This document shows positions 1 through 7,255 of a DNA stretch of 64,000 nt, one piece after another (within the stretch, counting starts at the first letter, position 1; each line of letters starts with the position of its first letter). The notes under the pieces are model-generated. The model was not told the DNA's origin, searched no databases, and worked only from the letters and a program-made list of their open reading frames with translations. The position numbers and the translations under genes are program-made. The DNA comes from Arthrobacter sp. YN (GTDB lineage: Bacteria; Actinomycetota; Actinomycetes; Actinomycetales; Micrococcaceae), in contig NZ_CP022436.1 in assembly GCF_002224285.1 (NCBI RefSeq), positions 4,960,001 to 5,024,000 on the forward strand, in the 5' to 3' direction.

Positions 1-34
1 AAGTCTTAAGGCCCAGGTTGAATGCCTAAAAGGC

Positions 35-1045
35 TCAGACCACGGACGAGTTCATCAGTGCCACCGTGATGAGCAGGGCAACCCCGAACATCGGCAGGCA
101 AAGGACCATGTTGGTCAGGCGGTTGTCCCTCATCACGGCCACGAACTCGCGAAGGAAGGCGCTGGGCACGAAGTACCTCGCGGTCGGAGCACCCACTACC
201 TCCGCGTTGATCTTCTGGCGTCGGGACAGGAGGGCAGCGCGGAGTACATGGTAGTTGTTGGTGCACACCAGCAAGGGCCCTTGGATTCCCTTTTCAGCAA
301 GCAAGGCCACGGAATAGGCCAGGTTCTCGCGGGTGGTGGTGGCCTGGTTTTCTTCCAGCACGTCGCCGGAAGCAGCGCCCTTTGCCACCAGATACTCCTT
401 CATTGCCGTGGACTCGGGCCGGGGTTCATCCGGGCCTTGACCCCCGGAAGGCACCAGGACCGGCCTGACCGGTGCGCCGCCGTCGTAAATTTCCAAAGCT
501 TTGTTCAGGCGCGCGGCGAGCAACGGCGGGACTTTGCCGTCGATCAAACCGGAACCCAGGACAATGACGGCCGCCGGATTCGCGCTGAAGCGCATCCTTG
601 AATACACCAGGGCATACCCGAGGAACACCACAAAGGCGCAGCCCAGGTAAGCGCAGAGGAAGAAGGCCAACGCGGCGAGGCCTGCCAGGACGGGCTGCCC
701 GCTCAGGACGAAGAGGAACGCGACCACCGGAGCGAGGAACACCGCCAGCCCCACCGCAATGGGGAGAAAGCTGCTGATGCCGGGGCCTTCCCTGCGGACC
801 ATCGTGATCCCGTTGGCGATCAGGAAGCCCGCGAACACAAAAATGCTCACCACCGGAACCACCACTACCACCAGGTTCAGCCATTCGAACCACGGGTTCA
901 GGTCGATCAGGAAGTCCAGGATGGCCTGCAACAGGAGCCATACCGCCACCAGGAGCAGCACCCCGTTGCGGAGCCTGCGCCGATCGGACTGGTAGGAGGC
1001 AAGGAAGAGCCCCGCGAAGAGAAGTCCAAGGACCAGGTTCAGCAT
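35..1045 (-). CDS. YdcF/SanA-like (DUF218) membrane protein
   Basis: This is a 336-residue integral membrane protein. The N-terminal ~150 residues hold about five hydrophobic segments. They are followed by a DUF218 domain that begins VIVLGSGL and contains the conserved PSGGQG, ENQATTTRENL and TNNYHVLRA stretches, and a last hydrophobic segment lies near the C-terminus. YdcF/SanA proteins are linked to envelope functions and to S-adenosylmethionine binding in E. coli, but their reaction is not established. Fusion of DUF218 to an N-terminal membrane domain is common in actinobacteria. The ATG at 1045 is the first start after a non-coding stretch. It stands alone: the next sequence upstream is the remnant of a LacI-type gene. 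Confidence 0.85.
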   Translation of the reverse strand: MLNLVLGLLFAGLFLASYQSDRRRLRNGVLLLVAVWLLLQAILDFLIDLNPWFEWLNLVVVVVPVVSIFVFAGFLIANGITMVRREGPGISSFLPIAVGLAVFLAPVVAFLFVLSGQPVLAGLAALAFFLCAYLGCAFVVFLGYALVYSRMRFSANPAAVIVLGSGLIDGKVPPLLAARLNKALEIYDGGAPVRPVLVPSGGQGPDEPRPESTAMKEYLVAKGAASGDVLEENQATTTRENLAYSVALLAEKGIQGPLLVCTNNYHVLRAALLSRRQKINAEVVGAPTARYFVPSAFLREFVAVMRDNRLTNMVLCLPMFGVALLITVALMNSSVV

Positions 1046-1090
1046 GGTCCAAGCCTATGCGTTGGGGGCTGGTGCCTCGCGGTGCCCGGC

Positions 1091-1180
1091 TCAGGCCGAT
1101 TCGCGGATGACCAGCTTTGTGGGGGACGAGATCATCATCGAAACGTCCGGATGCGGGCCCCGCGATGTGGCGAAAAAAGT
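1091..1180 (-). pseudogene. C-terminal remnant of a LacI-family regulator
   Basis: On the minus strand, the last ~30 codons before the TGA at 1091-1093 read as a typical LacI-family tail: a stretch ending SSPTKLVIRESA. LacI-type repressors very often end with a strand like (T/E)LVIRESA. I found no matching N-terminal helix-turn-helix or sugar-binding domain upstream; the frame cannot be followed as a LacI protein beyond about position 1180. It is probably the 3' end of a deleted regulator gene. Identification rests only on this short tail. Confidence 0.4.
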
Positions 1181-1534
1181 GTTGGAGCATTTTTCGTAGT
1201 GGAGATGCTCCGATCCCGCTGCCGTCCCACATCCTTAGGAATGGAACACCACGCCAGCTCGTGCGGCGGCGTCCGCTGTTACTGTCGCATCCCGTAGAGC
1301 TGGAAGGGGCGTGCTGCTTCTAGAACCGGGAGACCCAAAGTGGATACTGCAAGCCATCCCATTTCAAAAGACGCCACCACTGACTACAGAAGTCGTCTGC
1401 ACTGCGATTGCGTACCGTAAGCGGACCATCAATCGCTCATATGCGCTTGACTTTACAACTGCGTGAAAAACGTCAAGGGTGTGAGTTCCGGCAGCGCGGG
1501 AATCAACCCGCCCCGGCACATGGGGGAAAGTTTT
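1181..1534. other. Intergenic region, no gene seen
   Basis: I see no convincing gene here. The overlapping short ORFs on both strands have no recognisable motifs and no ribosome-binding sites. A 7-bp inverted repeat (GGAGCAT at about 1186, ATGCTCC at about 1206) and a TTGACT element at about 1447 could belong to the promoter of the secreted-protein gene that starts at 1535, but neither is strong. Confidence 0.4.
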
Positions 1535-2431
1535 TTGAAAAAATCGATGTTGAGCTTTGCACGCCCGGCCGGCGTTGCTATCGCAATTTCTCTGATCCTC
1601 AGCGCGGGTAGCCTACCAGCGCAGGCGTCCCCTGAGGAAGCAAACCAAGCGACTAACGACTCGGCTGTTTCGATCGTGAATGAAGCGTTAAAGGCCGATG
1701 ACGGCCTGGTTCCAAAGGACTCCATTACCGGAAGCGCTCCGGCGATCGCAGGAGCACTACCGGCCCCGGAAGGAACAGGTGCCACAGGCAAACAGGTTGA
1801 TGTGGCAATCAAGGCGCAGGATGAAGATGATTCCGTGTCGAAAATCGGTGATGATTCATCAAGCCTGATGACCGTTCTACGGCACGGTGATAAGGCCTTC
1901 TTCGACTTGGAAATCCCGGATGGCTACACGCCGCCCCTGCAGACCGACGGCTCAGTACTCCTCAAAGACAGCGAGTCAAGCCTTCTGTACCCGTTCATCA
2001 AATCCCCCTGGGCTTTGGACGCGAACGGTCAGAAACTAGCTACTAACTACGAAATCGTTGGCAGGACACTAATCCAGCACGTAGACACCGAAGGGGCTCA
2101 GTACCCGATCGTTGCCGATCCGAGTATCCAGTGGATTCCATACCCCATCATCGCTATGTGAGGGTATGAAGCCCACGCCATCGGTGCGAGCATTGGCACG
2201 ATCCTGGCTGCAGGCGCCGGCGGCGGCTGCATGCTTTCGCTGGTTGGCGGAATCCCTGGACGTATCTTCGCCATGGTCTGCGGAATTGTTGGATTCTCCG
2301 GAGCGAAAGACGTCATGAGGCACATCTCCTCAATGTGGGCCTCCAACGGACTGAACGCCACCACCTGCTATGGATTCCCCGTTACCGGCCGAGGCGGCCA
2401 AACGGTCCAGCCCGCACGCGACTGCCAATAG
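1535..2431 (+). pseudogene. Secreted hypothetical protein interrupted by one in-frame TGA
   Basis: I place the start at TTG 1535 because GGGGGAAAG lies 4 nt upstream and the product then begins MKKSMLSFARP, a normal signal peptide with a hydrophobic core and likely cleavage after LPAQA. Translation stops at TGA 2159-2161 after 208 residues. The same frame then stays open to TAG 2429-2431 and encodes a sensible ~90-residue continuation with glycine-rich hydrophobic segments and paired cysteines (GGGCML, FAMVCGIVG, TTCYG). Changing the TGA to TGG would join the parts into a ~298-residue protein. So this is a recent nonsense mutation, a sequencing error, or programmed readthrough. The family is not recognised. 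A small membrane-protein gene starts 8 nt downstream with its own RBS. Confidence 0.6.
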
Positions 2432-2439
2432 GAGCCACC

Positions 2440-2697
2440 ATGAAAGAGAACATCAAGAACTTCAGGGTCCCATACCTGCTGTTACTCATCCTCGGATTGG
2501 TAATAATGCTGACCACCGGTGACTTGACGCCCGAATGGAAGATAGGCTTCATCGTATGGGGTTCCCTCCCGTTCTTCATCAATGAAGTGCGGCTATGGCG
2601 CCAGCGACGCTTGACCGCGGAACTCTACCGATCCCAGGAGAATAGTTCCAAGAGCGCCGCTGATATACGTCATGCCTACCGGGACCCCACTCACTGA
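2440..2697 (+). CDS. Small membrane protein, unknown function
   Basis: This 85-residue protein starts at ATG 2440, preceded by AGGAG 5-6 nt upstream. It has two hydrophobic segments (about residues 10-28 and 37-53, the latter containing WKIGFIVWGSLPFFI) and a basic, hydrophilic C-terminal tail. It begins 8 nt after the end of the interrupted secreted-protein frame, so the two were probably co-transcribed. This suggests a two-gene unit in which the secreted protein and this membrane protein act together. No family is recognised. Confidence 0.6.
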   Translation: MKENIKNFRVPYLLLLILGLVIMLTTGDLTPEWKIGFIVWGSLPFFINEVRLWRQRRLTAELYRSQENSSKSAADIRHAYRDPTH

Positions 2698-2989
2698 CAC
2701 TGACCAACATGCGATCGCGCTCGAAACTCATAACGGCACCAGCCCCGGACGAGAGCTCATAATTCAACCCCTGATGCCGATATGCACACCCGCATATCGC
2801 GTATTCGGTTAGGACTCTGCGTTTTCTTCTCAGAGAAATTCGCCAGGGAACTCTTTTCCACGATGAAAACCAGATCCGCCTAAGCAGAAGGAGGAGGCCT
2901 CCGAGACCTCCTCCTTCTGCTTGTCTTCTTCCTCCTGGCGCAGACGGATCACCTGTTCCCACCAAAGAGACAGACGATATCCCATTTCC
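2698..2989. other. Convergent intergenic region with terminator
   Basis: This 292-bp gap lies between a plus-strand small membrane-protein gene and a minus-strand orphan ORF. It contains the perfect hairpin at 2884-2920. No open frame in it carries recognisable protein motifs or an RBS. Confidence 0.5.
2884..2920. terminator. Perfect 14-bp hairpin, probable bidirectional terminator
   Basis: The arm GCAGAAGGAGGAGG (2884-2897) is exactly complementary to CCTCCTCCTTCTGC (2907-2920), with a 9-nt loop. On the plus strand it is followed by TTGTCTTCTTCC. It lies between convergent genes, which fits a shared rho-independent terminator. Confidence 0.75.
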
Positions 2990-3706
2990 TTAGAACCGGG
3001 ACACTGTCGGTGGGACACCACTGGCTGGTGCGGTTTGTACTGCACGCAATGGAGAGGGCAAACCCCGTGTGTCGAGAACTTCCTGAATCTCATCCGAAGT
3101 AGTCACATCAATGCCTAACACTGTCGTTGCCTGAAGGGTTCGCTCGTCTTGGCGGCCGGTGGGCGGTACATCCCTGTCCTCGTTGCTGGCGCGGGCTTCG
3201 GCCAGGGTGGAGGTTTTGGTGTCGGGGTGGTGGTGCCGGAAGTCCAGAAGTATGCCAGGCCCGTTGGGGACGTAAAAGTCTTCGCTGAAGGGATCAAGGC
3301 CCAAGTGGCGACAATACGTAACGAGCATGTCGTGGGTGAACCGGTCAGTGGTCTTGAACGATTTATAAGCGGCGGTGTCCTCAAAATCAGCGAACGCCAT
3401 ACCGTCCCTGTCGAACACCCACTTGTCATCGTTGACCAAGCTGACATACGAACCGTATTCTTCAGAGCCCATCACCATGATCTTGCGGACACCATACCTT
3501 CCCCGATGCTCCGGATAGCTCTTCTTGTCGAAAGAATGCGGTACCTCATGGACGGTCACGAAGTGAATGCCACGCTTCTTCGAGTACTCGAAGTAGAGCT
3601 GGTTGGTGAGATCAGCACCGGATGCGGAATCGGTCACAACTGCAGTCCACGCCGGGTTCGAAGTCTCCAGGAACAGACGCTTGCTCCCGCCACCGAGTGG
3701 TAACAA
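2990..3706 (-). CDS. Hypothetical protein, unknown family
   Basis: This 238-residue ORF of soluble, mixed-charge composition has no motif I recognise; the most distinctive stretch is the middle, around HFVTVHEVPHSFDKKSYPEHRGRYGVRK. The first available start is TTG 3706, which has no Shine-Dalgarno sequence. It lies only 15 nt after the TAG (3722-3724) of the upstream alpha/beta hydrolase gene and in the same frame. Either it is translationally coupled to the hydrolase, or it is the 3' part of an older gene whose 5' end was lost. The predicted protein has a good length and a normal high-GC codon pattern over most of its span, so I keep it as a gene or gene fragment. Confidence 0.45.
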   Translation of the reverse strand: MLPLGGGSKRLFLETSNPAWTAVVTDSASGADLTNQLYFEYSKKRGIHFVTVHEVPHSFDKKSYPEHRGRYGVRKIMVMGSEEYGSYVSLVNDDKWVFDRDGMAFADFEDTAAYKSFKTTDRFTHDMLVTYCRHLGLDPFSEDFYVPNGPGILLDFRHHHPDTKTSTLAEARASNEDRDVPPTGRQDERTLQATTVLGIDVTTSDEIQEVLDTRGLPSPLRAVQTAPASGVPPTVSRF

Positions 3707-3721
3707 TCTCGCGAACTGTGC

Positions 3722-4369
3722 CTAAGGATGCGCGATCTGCTGGGCGAACTGGTTCAACGCCGCCGCCACAGCGCCCGGGTGGCTCAGTGTGGCGTAATGG
3801 CCGCCCGGGATTTCCACCGGTTCGATTCCCAACCGATCCTGTACTTGGCGCCGCATGAACGGCGCTGGAAAGAACAGGTCGTCACGGCACAGAATGGCCA
3901 GTGTGGGCACGTCCGGATGCCGGCCAGGCCAAGGTCCTGACATCCAGGCCCCCTGCTGATCGCGCTCCTTGTCCCGGGCTTGCTGTGCAAGATCATCCGG
4001 GACGAGGTTGAAGAACGCCTCTTCGGGGATGGTCTCGCGGTCATGCCCGGTATTGGTCCACCAGTCACCGAAGGTCTCGCCCGGCAGGGGAATCATTGCC
4101 GAGAGGTACACCAGGCCGTCGGACGTGAGTTCATTGCTGACCAAGGGTGCCGTAAAGCCGCCCAGCGAGTGGCCCACAACTATGGTGTGCCGCGCGCCGT
4201 CGGCCGCCCCGGTTGCCGCGCGGGTGTAGTCCTCAAGCATCGCGCCGTCGTCTTCGATGGGGAGGTCGACCGCGATGACCCCATGGCCCGCCGATTCGAG
4301 CAAGGGCCTGACCAAGTGCCAGTCCCACGCCGTGGAACCGCCGCCATGAATCAGTATGAAAACCGCCAT
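3722..4369 (-). CDS. Alpha/beta hydrolase (EstC/salicylate-esterase-like)
   Basis: This 215-residue cytosolic enzyme has the alpha/beta-hydrolase pattern: an oxyanion-hole motif HGGGSTAWDW near residue 8, a nucleophile elbow GHSLGG (Ser near residue 68), an acid region around CRDDLFF, and a catalytic His in PGGHYATLSHP near the C-terminus. Length and layout match the small plant-MeSA-esterase/EstC-like subfamily, which cleaves carboxylic esters; the substrate cannot be read from the sequence. It is the first gene of a minus-strand pair with the orphan ORF downstream. Confidence 0.85.
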   Translation of the reverse strand: MAVFILIHGGGSTAWDWHLVRPLLESAGHGVIAVDLPIEDDGAMLEDYTRAATGAADGARHTIVVGHSLGGFTAPLVSNELTSDGLVYLSAMIPLPGETFGDWWTNTGHDRETIPEEAFFNLVPDDLAQQARDKERDQQGAWMSGPWPGRHPDVPTLAILCRDDLFFPAPFMRRQVQDRLGIEPVEIPGGHYATLSHPGAVAAALNQFAQQIAHP

Positions 4370-4613
4370 TTTCCCTCCCCGTCCCAGTTCACGGTGTGTG
4401 CCGTCACCAACGGGTCCGCAAAGCCACGTGTGGCCGGTGGGTTGGTCAGAAATTCATCGTAGTCCCGGCCCTCCGGCAAAGGCCAGAACACCTGGGTGCT
4501 GCCTGAGGCGCGTCTGGTGCGTCCCGCCGTCGAGGGCTATTCCGCGGCCCAAGTGCGGGGTAGACTCCGGCCCAGGCGCGGGGGAAGCGTCTTGGCACTT
4601 TGGGGGGATTGCA

Positions 4614-6533
4614 GTGGGAACTGTTGTCAGTGTTTCAGGAACGCCTGTGCGCCGCTTTTCTGACCGGGGGCGGTCCCGCTGGGGCACTTTGGTTGCGGCA
4701 GCCGGAGTGGCGTCGCTATTAATTTCCGGACTCCCAACTTCTCCTGCTGCGGCAGACATCGTCGCGGACATCATCGACGTGGGGCCCGAAGCCAGCGACG
4801 TAGCGGTCAACCCCGTCACCAATACTGTGTATGTCACTACCCGCGATGGGCTGACCGTCATTAATGGAAAAACACAGGCCACAGTCAAAATAACGACGGG
4901 GAGCACCCCGGTGGCTGTCGCGGTTAACACTGCGACCAACAAGATCTACCTCAGCCTCAAAAGTGACCCATCCGCGCCGGGATCCGTGGCCATTGTCAAC
5001 GGTGCCACTCATGCCGTCGCCAGAGTTACGGTGGGCGCCGCTCCCGGAGAGCTGGTCATCGACCAGAAGACCAACAAGATCTACGCGGGCACCCTTGACG
5101 GCGTTTCCGTCATTAACGGAAGCACCAACGCCAGCACCATCATCAACTCCGGATCGGTCAGTACGCTGGTCATCAATCAGGTGACCCATCGGCTGTATAC
5201 CCTGGGTGGAGGTGGCCTCAATGTCATCGACACTGCAACCAACGCCGTAACTCGCATTGACCTGGGCACCAATGCAATGCCGAGCTACTTGGCCGTCAAT
5301 CAGGTGACCAACAAGGTCTACGTCGCCGTACGGGCGCGGCAGTATGCAGCGCTGGAAGTTGTTGATGGAGCCACAAACCAAGCAGGCGGGATGTTCTCCG
5401 ATCTCAACGCCAGCCCCACGTCCCTCTCCGTGGACGAAAAGAACAATCGGGTCTACTTCGGCCGGACTTCACTGGGCGATGGCACCATTTCATCGCGGAC
5501 CGGGCTGCTGGCGATATTCGACGACGGCGGACCGGGGCGGGTCGATATCAGAACCGGCGCGGCGCCAGGAGCGATTGCCGTCAACGGAACCACCAACAAG
5601 GTGTATTTTGAGGCCGGCTACAGGGGCACCACGGTGGTCGATGGTAAGAGCTTTGCTCTCTCCACACTGTCACACCCCTTTACGGGCACCCTGGCCGTCA
5701 ATGAGGCCACCAACAAAATCTACGCAAGCAATTGGCAAGGGTCCGTAACGATCATTGACGGGAACAGCCCCACACCCCTGAAAAACGACTTCAGCGGTGA
5801 TCGAAAGACGGACCTGTTGGCCCGCGACGCTTCGGGTGTCTTGTGGCTCTACCCGGGAAACGGGGCCGCCGGATGGCTCCCCCGCACCCAAGTGGGTTCG
5901 GCGTGGAACTCCATGACCGCCGTCGTCAGTCCCGGCGACTTTAACGGCGACAAGAAACCGGACGTTCTTGCTCGCGATGGTGCCGGCCACCTGTGGATGT
6001 ACCCGGGAAACGGGGCGGGTGGTTGGCTGGCGCGGGTTCACGTCGGGTCGGGCTGGAATGCCATCACGGCCATCGTTACGCCAGGGGACTTCAATGGGGA
6101 CGGCACCGCCGACATCCTCGCCCGCGATACTTCCGGGACCCTCTGGCTGTACCCCGGCGACGGTCGGGGAGATTGGTTGCCCAGGACCAATCTAGGGACC
6201 GGCTGGAACGCGCTGACGGCAATTGTTGGCTCGGGTGACTTCAACAGCGATGGCACCCCCGATGTCCTTGCCCGTGACGGATCCGGTGTCCTCTGGCTCT
6301 ACAACGGGAACGGCACCGGAGGCTGGGCATGGGACCGCCAGAAGGTCGGTGAGGGTTGGAACAGCATGACGGCCATCGTCGCCCCAGGAGATTTCAACGG
6401 TGACGGGCGGCCGGACATTGTGGCCCGCGATGGCAGCGGCTCACTCTTCTTGTACCCGAGCGCCAGCGATGGAGCGTGGCTGCCTACCGTCCGGATCGGA
6501 CAGGGCTGGAATGGCATGACCGCCCTGCTCTAG
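4614..6533 (+). CDS. Secreted YVTN beta-propeller plus VCBS/FG-GAP repeat protein
   Basis: I choose GTG 4614 as start because a G-rich SD (TGGGGGGA) precedes it and a signal peptide follows (hydrophobic core ending SPAAADI); the frame is open further upstream but has no signal there. The mature ~600 residues have two parts. First come about nine YVTN-type repeats of the form N-x-x-T-N-K-(I/V)-Y, a predicted seven- or eight-bladed propeller. Then come five or six FG-GAP/VCBS-like repeats with calcium-binding-type D-F-N-G-D-G-x-x-D motifs and a conserved LARD...GxLWLYPGNG pattern. Such proteins are secreted or surface-associated and usually bind ligands or proteins; no catalytic domain is visible. 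It is transcribed alone, ahead of the copper cassette. Confidence 0.85.
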   Translation: MGTVVSVSGTPVRRFSDRGRSRWGTLVAAAGVASLLISGLPTSPAAADIVADIIDVGPEASDVAVNPVTNTVYVTTRDGLTVINGKTQATVKITTGSTPVAVAVNTATNKIYLSLKSDPSAPGSVAIVNGATHAVARVTVGAAPGELVIDQKTNKIYAGTLDGVSVINGSTNASTIINSGSVSTLVINQVTHRLYTLGGGGLNVIDTATNAVTRIDLGTNAMPSYLAVNQVTNKVYVAVRARQYAALEVVDGATNQAGGMFSDLNASPTSLSVDEKNNRVYFGRTSLGDGTISSRTGLLAIFDDGGPGRVDIRTGAAPGAIAVNGTTNKVYFEAGYRGTTVVDGKSFALSTLSHPFTGTLAVNEATNKIYASNWQGSVTIIDGNSPTPLKNDFSGDRKTDLLARDASGVLWLYPGNGAAGWLPRTQVGSAWNSMTAVVSPGDFNGDKKPDVLARDGAGHLWMYPGNGAGGWLARVHVGSGWNAITAIVTPGDFNGDGTADILARDTSGTLWLYPGDGRGDWLPRTNLGTGWNALTAIVGSGDFNSDGTPDVLARDGSGVLWLYNGNGTGGWAWDRQKVGEGWNSMTAIVAPGDFNGDGRPDIVARDGSGSLFLYPSASDGAWLPTVRIGQGWNGMTALL

Positions 6534-6545
6534 AAGCCGTCAATT

Positions 6546-6588
6546 TATACCCCTAGGGGGTACTTGCTTTATACCCCCATGGGGTATA
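6546..6588. promoter_or_regulatory. Twin CsoR-type operators
   Basis: Two G/C-tract palindromes lie just before csoR: TATACCCCTAGGGGGTA (6546-6562) and TATACCCCCATGGGGTATA (6570-6588), with centres about 24-25 nt apart. They match the A/T-flanked C4-5/G4-5 operator bound by CsoR repressors. Because the csoR ATG (6599) is only 11 nt beyond the second site and lacks a clear SD, the operator probably overlaps the core promoter and the mRNA may be nearly leaderless. Confidence 0.85.
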
Positions 6589-6598
6589 AGTTGGTGTC

Positions 6599-6964
6599 AT
6601 GAGCACGCCAGATCTGAGCATGGGCCAACCAGACGCACCCCCCACCGAGGTGGATCCGGAGCACGCCGCACCCCACGGGTACACCAGCAACAAGGATGCC
6701 TACCTCAAACGATTGAAACGGATCGAGGGGCAAGTCCGCGGAATAGCGCGGATGGTGGAGGACGACAAATACTGCATCGACATCCTCACCCAAGTAGCCG
6801 CCGCCACCAAGGCCCTCCATGCCGTCAGCCTTGGACTCGTAGAAGAACACATCGGCCACTGTGTGGTCGGCGCTGCCTCCGAGCCCAACCCCGAAGCCCG
6901 CGCCGAACAGATCGACGCCAAAGTGAAGGAGGCCACCGATGCCATCGGGCGCCTGCTGCGGTAA
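6599..6964 (+). CDS. csoR: CsoR-family copper-sensing transcriptional repressor
   Basis: This 121-residue all-helical DUF156 protein carries the Cu(I)-binding triad Cys59-His84-Cys88. The spacing (25 and 4 residues) is identical to that of M. tuberculosis CsoR (C36-H61-C65). The conserved RLKRIEGQVRGI helix is at about residues 38-49. CsoR binds its operator when apo and releases DNA on Cu(I) binding, derepressing copper efflux genes. It lies immediately downstream of two CsoR-type palindromes and upstream of copZ and copA, so it almost certainly controls the whole cassette and itself. The ~30-residue hydrophilic N-terminal extension is typical of actinobacterial members. Confidence 0.95.
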   Translation: MSTPDLSMGQPDAPPTEVDPEHAAPHGYTSNKDAYLKRLKRIEGQVRGIARMVEDDKYCIDILTQVAAATKALHAVSLGLVEEHIGHCVVGAASEPNPEARAEQIDAKVKEATDAIGRLLR

Positions 6965-7013
6965 TTCCGCCAACAACCACCACACCATTCAACTCACCAC
7001 CAAGGAGAGCTCC

Positions 7014-7247
7014 ATGAGCCAGACCATCCAGACCAACGTCAACGTTTCCGGCATGACCTGCGGCCACTGCGTCTCCAGCGTGAGCGAAGAACTTGAGTCA
7101 CTCACCGGCGTCGAGAACGTGGCTGTGGACCTCAACCCCGGTGGACTGTCCACCGTAACCATCACCTCAACCAAAGAGCTCTCGCCATCTGAAATTGGCG
7201 AAGCCGTGGCAGAAGCCGGCTACCTGGTGGTAGCCAACGAAGCTTAG
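7014..7247 (+). CDS. copZ: CopZ-like copper chaperone (HMA domain)
   Basis: This 77-residue single heavy-metal-associated domain has the Cu(I)-binding motif GMTCGHC (Cys16, Cys19). Start ATG 7014 has a good SD (AAGGAGA, 4-5 nt upstream), which excludes the upstream in-frame start. Such proteins carry Cu(I) in the cytosol and hand it to the N-terminal HMA domain of CopA. It lies 49 nt after csoR and 8 nt before copA, in one operon. Confidence 0.93.
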   Translation: MSQTIQTNVNVSGMTCGHCVSSVSEELESLTGVENVAVDLNPGGLSTVTITSTKELSPSEIGEAVAEAGYLVVANEA

Positions 7248-7255
7248 GAGTCCTC

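Noticed and set aside
426..1232. 268-codon minus-strand ORF
   Set aside because: Arg/Pro/Gly-rich, out of frame with the YdcF-like gene that covers most of the same DNA; it is a shadow frame.
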